From Metapseudomonas sp043392685 (lineage in GTDB: Bacteria; Pseudomonadota; Gammaproteobacteria; Pseudomonadales; Pseudomonadaceae), in assembly GCA_043392685.1 (NCBI GenBank), contig JBHZGM010000001.1: 64,000 nt of DNA; one strand, written 5' to 3'. Below the pieces are notes generated by a model that ran no database searches, was not told the origin of the DNA, and worked only from the letters and a program-made list of their open reading frames with translations. Below are positions 60,093 through 64,000 of the stretch, piece after piece (the stretch's first letter is position 1; each line of letters starts with the position of its first letter). The translations under genes were made by a program, and so were the position numbers.

Positions 60093-60986
60093 CTAACGAC
60101 GGCCGACACTGAAGTCGTGGCCCCAGTGGCTGACCACGGTGCTCTCGAAGGGGGTGTGGCGCTCCCAGTCCATGACCTTGCCGCCGCAGCCGTACTCCAG
60201 GTCGAAGCCGCCCGGGGTCTGCATGTAGAAGCTGGTCATCTCGTCGTTGGTGTGACGGCCGAGGGTGGCGGAGAGCTTGACGCCGCTGGCATGCATGCGG
60301 TCCAGGGCGCGGCCCACGTCGTCCAGTTCGCCCACTTCCACCATCAGGTGCACGCAACCGGAGGGAATCGGGCACTCGAACAGCGCCAGGGAGTGATGGC
60401 GGCCGTTGTTGCAGTGGAGGAAATGGATGCGCTTCTCCGGCTCGGCCGGATCGGGGGTGAAGCGCACCTTCATCAGGTCGGAAAGACCGAAGCCCATCAC
60501 CCGCTGGTAGAAGTCCAGGCAGCGGTCGAAGGAGGGAGCCGGCAACACGGCGTGGCCCATGCCCAGATCGCTGGTGACGAAGCCGGAGACACCGGCCGGG
60601 GAAACGAAGGGGGCGAAATCCTGCTGCGGACCCCAGAAGAGTTCGTGGCGGTTGCCATCCGGGTCGGCGAAGCGCGCCAACTCCTGCACCTTGCGGCCGG
60701 AGGCGTCGGCGGCGCTGGCCCGCTGGACCTCGACGTCGGCCTGCTGCAGTTCGGCGATGGCCTGCTCGAAGGCGGCCTTGCCGGCCACTTCCCAGCCACA
60801 GGCGCCGTAGCCGTCGCGGTCGGCACGCTCCACCAGGATGCGGTAGGGGCGTTCATCCATCTTCAGGTAGAGCCGCTCGTCCGTAACGGCATCCACCATC
60901 ATGCCGAGCACCCCGGTGGCGTACTCGCGCCAGCGGTTCAGGTCTGTCGAGGCTACGGTGACGTACCCCAAGCCACGGATATCCAT
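60093..60986 (-). CDS. hsaC: Extradiol dioxygenase HsaC (BphC family)
   Basis: The 297-residue two-domain type I extradiol dioxygenase has iron ligands H145 (LGMGHAVLP), H213 (CVHLMVEV) and E264 (GFDLEYG), the catalytic histidine in GRHHSLALF and Y254. HsaC cleaves the catechol ring A of 3,4-DHSA and makes the substrate of HsaD. It leads the ipd operon here, while hsaD lies 18 kb away. BphC-type aromatic dioxygenases share the ligands, so steroid use rests on context. The start at 60986 follows a GAGGAGAA-like site. Confidence 0.92.
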   Translation of the reverse strand: MDIRGLGYVTVASTDLNRWREYATGVLGMMVDAVTDERLYLKMDERPYRILVERADRDGYGACGWEVAGKAAFEQAIAELQQADVEVQRASAADASGRKVQELARFADPDGNRHELFWGPQQDFAPFVSPAGVSGFVTSDLGMGHAVLPAPSFDRCLDFYQRVMGFGLSDLMKVRFTPDPAEPEKRIHFLHCNNGRHHSLALFECPIPSGCVHLMVEVGELDDVGRALDRMHASGVKLSATLGRHTNDEMTSFYMQTPGGFDLEYGCGGKVMDWERHTPFESTVVSHWGHDFSVGRR

Positions 60987-61139
60987 GCGGTTCTCCTCAT
61001 TGTCGTTATCGCCGCGCAAGCCAGGCGCGGAGCGCTATGGGGAGGGATTAAATCGGTGCCCCGGAGAGCGGGCATCGTCCGTTGGGACTAGCGCGAAAGG
61101 CACGTGGGGCGGGGCTTCGACCTTCATGGCAACGCCCGT

Positions 61140-61202
61140 GTAGGAGCGAGCTTGCTCGCGAACCTCCTGAGCCCGCCCTTTCGCGAGCAAGCTCGCTCCT
61201 AC
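61140..61202. repeat. Full copy of the GTAGGAGCGAGC palindrome
   Basis: GTAGGAGCGAGCTTGCTCGCGAA pairs with TTCGCGAGCAAGCTCGCTCCTAC. It sits in the 325 bp gap between the divergent hsaC and ydjM-like genes. The rest of the gap shows no gene; an ATG-led frame at 61104 overlaps the next gene in another frame and is a shadow. Confidence 0.88.
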
Positions 61203-61311
61203 GCAGTGGATTCGCTCCACAAGCAGCGGAATCATCTGGTGGATATTTCCTGCTGCCGGAGTGCTGGCCGGCGCAGTAACTTAGCTGGCGGATCATTCTT
61301 GAGGGACGGCG

Positions 61312-62349
61312 ATGGACTCAATCACCCAGGCGATGCTCGGCGCCAGCATCCAGGGCGCGCTGCTCGGCCGCTGGCAGGGGCGCAAGGCGCTGCTCTATGG
61401 CGCCCTGCTCGGCACCCTCCCCGACCTGGACGTGGTAATCCGCTACACCGATGCGGTGGAAGCCATGACCCATCACCGGGGCTTCAGCCATTCGATCTTC
61501 GTGCTCAGCGCCCTGGCGGCGGTGCTTACCCTGCTGGTGCGACGATGGCGACCGAATCCCGGCTATTCCACGCGGCGACTGTTCCTCGCCCTCTGGCTGG
61601 TGCTGGCCACCCATCCCCTGCTGGATTGCTTCACCAGCTATGGCACCCAGCTGTTCTGGCCACTGATGACGCCCCCCATCGTCTGGTCGAGCATCTTCAT
61701 CATCGACCCGCTCTACACCCTGCCGCTGCTGGCGGCGGTGATCGGCGGCCTGGTCTTCGGCCTGCGCGACCGCTCGCCACGGCTGCCGGTGGCGGCGTTG
61801 GCGCTGTCCAGCCTCTACCTGCTCTCGACCCTCGGCGGCCAGGCCATGGCCAAGCAGCGCGTGCATGAGGTACTGGAACGGGATGGCATTCGCCCGCAGG
61901 CGATGTTCATCACGCCGACGCCGTTCAACACCCTGCTCTGGCGGGTGATCGTGCTCGACGGCGAGGACTACCACGAAGCCCTGGTGGGCTGGTTCGACCG
62001 CGAGCCGCCACGGCTGGAACGTATCCCCCGAGGTACCGGACTGGCGCGGCGCCTGCGGGACTCGCCACAGCACCAGCGGCTGGCCTGGTTCACCCACGGC
62101 ATCCTGCGCTACGACCAGATCGACCAGGCGCTGGTGGTCACCGACCTGCGCCTGGGCATGACCGGCTTCCACCCCTTCCGTTTCATCCTCGCCGAACACC
62201 GGGATGGCCACTGGCAGCCGGTGAAGGAAGCTCGCCGCTGGCCTGCCGAGCGGGGAGACCTGGACCGGCTCAGGGTGCTCTGGCAGCGCATCTGGCGTGA
62301 GGATCAGGCGGTTCCGCTGTCCGCCTGGGCGGGGCTGCTGCAGCACTAG
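61312..62349 (+). CDS. YdjM-like membrane-bound metal-dependent hydrolase family protein
   Basis: The 345-residue protein has the family start MDSITQAMLGASIQGALLG, GALLGTLPDLDVVIRY, THHRGFSHSIFVL and THPLLDCFTSYGTQLFWP. The DLD, HHRGFSHS and HPLLDxxTxYG motifs resemble metal ligands. Four to five membrane spans lie between residues 75 and 190, and a soluble C-terminal domain is at about 190-345. The family is annotated as metal-dependent hydrolases of unknown substrate. It is unrelated to its steroid neighbours. Confidence 0.88.
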   Translation: MDSITQAMLGASIQGALLGRWQGRKALLYGALLGTLPDLDVVIRYTDAVEAMTHHRGFSHSIFVLSALAAVLTLLVRRWRPNPGYSTRRLFLALWLVLATHPLLDCFTSYGTQLFWPLMTPPIVWSSIFIIDPLYTLPLLAAVIGGLVFGLRDRSPRLPVAALALSSLYLLSTLGGQAMAKQRVHEVLERDGIRPQAMFITPTPFNTLLWRVIVLDGEDYHEALVGWFDREPPRLERIPRGTGLARRLRDSPQHQRLAWFTHGILRYDQIDQALVVTDLRLGMTGFHPFRFILAEHRDGHWQPVKEARRWPAERGDLDRLRVLWQRIWREDQAVPLSAWAGLLQH

Positions 62350-62401
62350 ATCGGTCTTGGCGCTGCGCCGTAACGCTCCGCCAACGGGTGTAGCTGCTGT
62401 C

Positions 62402-62467
62402 GTAGGAGCGAGCTTGCTCGCGAAGCCTTGCGAGATATCGCCCATTCGCCAGCAAGCTGGCTCCTAC
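62402..62467. repeat. Full copy of the GTAGGAGCGAGC palindrome, right arm diverged
   Basis: GTAGGAGCGAGCTTGCTCGCGAA faces CGCCAGCAAGCTGGCTCCTAC; two changes in the right arm pair with the left less well. It lies between the converging ydjM-like and aroP genes. Confidence 0.82.
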
Positions 62468-62529
62468 AGCGTTTCCCCAGCGCACCCTACCCGTCCCGTC
62501 CCCAGGATCTGGTTTCCCAGCTTCACATG

Positions 62530-62555
62530 AAAAGGCCCGGCGCTGGGCCGGGCCT
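62530..62555 (-). terminator. Rho-independent terminator of aroP
   Basis: On the minus strand AGGCCCGGC pairs with GCCGGGCCT followed by TTTT (AAAA at 62530-62533 on the + strand). It lies 22 bp after the aroP stop. Confidence 0.85.
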
Positions 62556-62576
62556 GGGTGGAGCCTGGGGAAGCAA

Positions 62577-63986
62577 TCAGCTGGCGGCGTAAGCCTGGGC
62601 GGCCTTGGCCGAGCTGGACAGCTTCAGGCGGTAGCAACCCCACATCACCAGCAGCCATACCGGGATGGCGTACACCGATACCTGGATGCCCGGGATCATC
62701 AGCATGATGCCGAGGATGAACAGCACGAAGGCCAGGCACAGGTAGTTGCCCATGGGGTACCAGAGGGCGCGGAAACCGGTGCGCACGCCGTCCTGGTCCA
62801 TCTGCTTGCGGAACTTCAGGTGGGAGTAGCTGATCATCGCCCAGTTGATCACCAGGGCGGCCACCACCAGGGACATCAGCAGCTCCAGCGCGTTCTGCGG
62901 AACCACGTAGTTGACCACCACGGCGAGGAAGGTCACGGCCGCCGACACCAGCAGCGAACGCACCGGTACGCCGCGCTTGTCCACCTTGGCCAGGGCACGC
63001 GGGGCGTCGCCCTGCTCGGCCAGGCCCAGCAGCATGCGGCCGTTGCAGTAGGTACCGCTGTTGTAGACCGACAGGGCGGCGGTCAGCACCACGAAGTTCA
63101 GCAGGTGGGCGGCGGTATCGCTGCCGATCAGCGCGAAGATCTTCACGAAGGGGCTGCCGCTGTAGGCATCGCCCGCGCCGTTGATGGAAGCCAGCAGCGC
63201 ATCCCAGGGGCTCAGGGAGAGCAGCACGACCAGGGCGCCGACATAGAAGATCAGGATGCGGTAGATGACCTGGTTGATGGCTTTCGGGATCACCTGCTTC
63301 GGCTTGTCGGCCTCGGCCGCAGTGAAGCCAAGCATTTCCAGGCCGCCGAAGGAGAACATGATGAAGGCCATGGCCATCACCAGCCCGCTGACGCCGTTGG
63401 GGAAGAAGCCGCCATGGGCCCAGAGGTTGGCGACCGTCGCCTGCTCGCCGCCGCTACCGCTGAACAGCATCCAGCAGCCGAGGACGATCATGCCGACGAT
63501 GGCGACCACCTTGATCATGGCGAACCAGAATTCGGCCTCGCCGAAGAGCTTCACGTTGGCCAGGTTGATGGCGTTGACCACCAGGAAGAAGATCGCGGCG
63601 GTGGCCCAGGTGGGAACGTCCGGCCACCAGTAGTGGATGTACTTGCCCACGGCGGTGAGCTCGCTCATGCCCACCAGGATGTAGAGCACCCAGCAGTTCC
63701 AGCCCGAGAGGAAGCCGGCGAAACCGCCCCAGTACTTGTGTGCGAAGTGGCTGAAGGAGCCGGCGACCGGCTCTTCGACGATCATTTCGCCCAGCTGGCG
63801 CATGATCAGGAAAGCGATGAACCCGCAGATGGCATAGCCGAGGATCATCGAAGGACCGGCGGACTTGAGCACGCCGGCGGAACCGAGGAAGAGACCGGTG
63901 CCGATGGCGCCGCCGAGGGCAATCAACTGGATATGGCGATTCTTCAGGCCGCGTTTCAGCTCGCCCGAGTGTTGCATCTCACTCAT
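62577..63986 (-). CDS. aroP: Aromatic amino acid permease AroP
   Basis: The 469-residue protein belongs to the APC superfamily (AAT family). It has GLKNRHIQLIALGGAIGTGLFLGSAG (split), MRQLGEMIVEEPVAGSFSHFAHKYWG (split), SFGGLEMLGFTAAEADKPKQVIPKAINQVIYRI (split) and LSVYNSGTYCNGRML, nearly the same as remembered E. coli AroP. Twelve membrane spans are expected. It would import Phe, Tyr and Trp by proton symport across the inner membrane. PheP/GabP relatives are alternatives, but the blocks fit AroP best. The ATG is 15 bp from the window edge, so its promoter is not shown. Confidence 0.93.
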   Translation of the reverse strand: MSEMQHSGELKRGLKNRHIQLIALGGAIGTGLFLGSAGVLKSAGPSMILGYAICGFIAFLIMRQLGEMIVEEPVAGSFSHFAHKYWGGFAGFLSGWNCWVLYILVGMSELTAVGKYIHYWWPDVPTWATAAIFFLVVNAINLANVKLFGEAEFWFAMIKVVAIVGMIVLGCWMLFSGSGGEQATVANLWAHGGFFPNGVSGLVMAMAFIMFSFGGLEMLGFTAAEADKPKQVIPKAINQVIYRILIFYVGALVVLLSLSPWDALLASINGAGDAYSGSPFVKIFALIGSDTAAHLLNFVVLTAALSVYNSGTYCNGRMLLGLAEQGDAPRALAKVDKRGVPVRSLLVSAAVTFLAVVVNYVVPQNALELLMSLVVAALVINWAMISYSHLKFRKQMDQDGVRTGFRALWYPMGNYLCLAFVLFILGIMLMIPGIQVSVYAIPVWLLVMWGCYRLKLSSSAKAAQAYAAS

Positions 63987-64000
63987 TGCGTCACCTTTTG

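Overview
The window is GC-rich chromosomal DNA that reads as a Pseudomonas. An Entner-Doudoroff edd gene sits under a HexR-type operator, the proteins are Pseudomonas-like (AroP, Ohr, PPK2, KefB, KSI), and gene borders carry extragenic palindromes of the Pseudomonas GTAGGAGCGAGC and GTGGGGGCGAATTCATTCGC kinds. No tRNA, rRNA, CRISPR, integrase or transposase was found. The species cannot be fixed from the sequence alone.

Layout. 1-4744 holds core genes: edd (cut by the window edge), a 42-residue secreted peptide, ohr, a YbjQ-family gene, mltF and ppk2. 5145-33926 is one very long + strand locus for an extracellular contractile injection system (eCIS), a phage-tail-like particle. It is preceded by a divergent gene for an RfaH/NusG-type antiterminator. 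The 5' leader of the eCIS operon carries an exact ops core (GGCGGTAGC, 5949-5957), the element RfaH recognises. The gene order is sheath, tube, zinc-ribbon protein, Pro-rich protein, Pvc16-like cap, AAA+ ATPase, small protein, LysM/tube-type adaptors, hub, spike, spike tip, gp25, two large baseplate proteins, a gpI-type protein and a giant beta-helix fibre-like protein. Three candidate cargo proteins end it: two with DUF4157, one of which also carries an L,D-transpeptidase-like domain, and one aspzincin-like metalloprotease. All three share an N-terminal CxCxxxCxxC cluster.

34183-38446 holds kefB, a LysR regulator, a DinB-family gene and an orphan cheD. The cheD is flanked by the last codons of cheR and the first nine codons of cheB, so a chemotaxis cluster has been deleted down to one gene.

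38547-60986 is a steroid (cholesterol/bile acid/androgen type) catabolic region, nearly all on the minus strand. It encodes the meta-cleavage end of ring A/B degradation (HsaC dioxygenase, HsaD hydrolase, HsaE/F/G), ketosteroid isomerase, and the ring C/D pathway (IpdA, IpdB, IpdC, IpdF, EchA20, FadA6, FadE30, two pairs of acyl-CoA dehydrogenases, a MaoC hydratase, a second thiolase and further SDRs). A GlxA-type regulator with a divergent exported isochorismatase-family hydrolase interrupts the cluster and is bracketed by half copies of a dispersed repeat. HsaA/B, KstD, FadD3 and a KstR2-like TetR regulator are not in the window.

61312-63986 holds a YdjM-like membrane protein and aroP. Extragenic palindromes mark most operon boundaries from 33.9 kb on.
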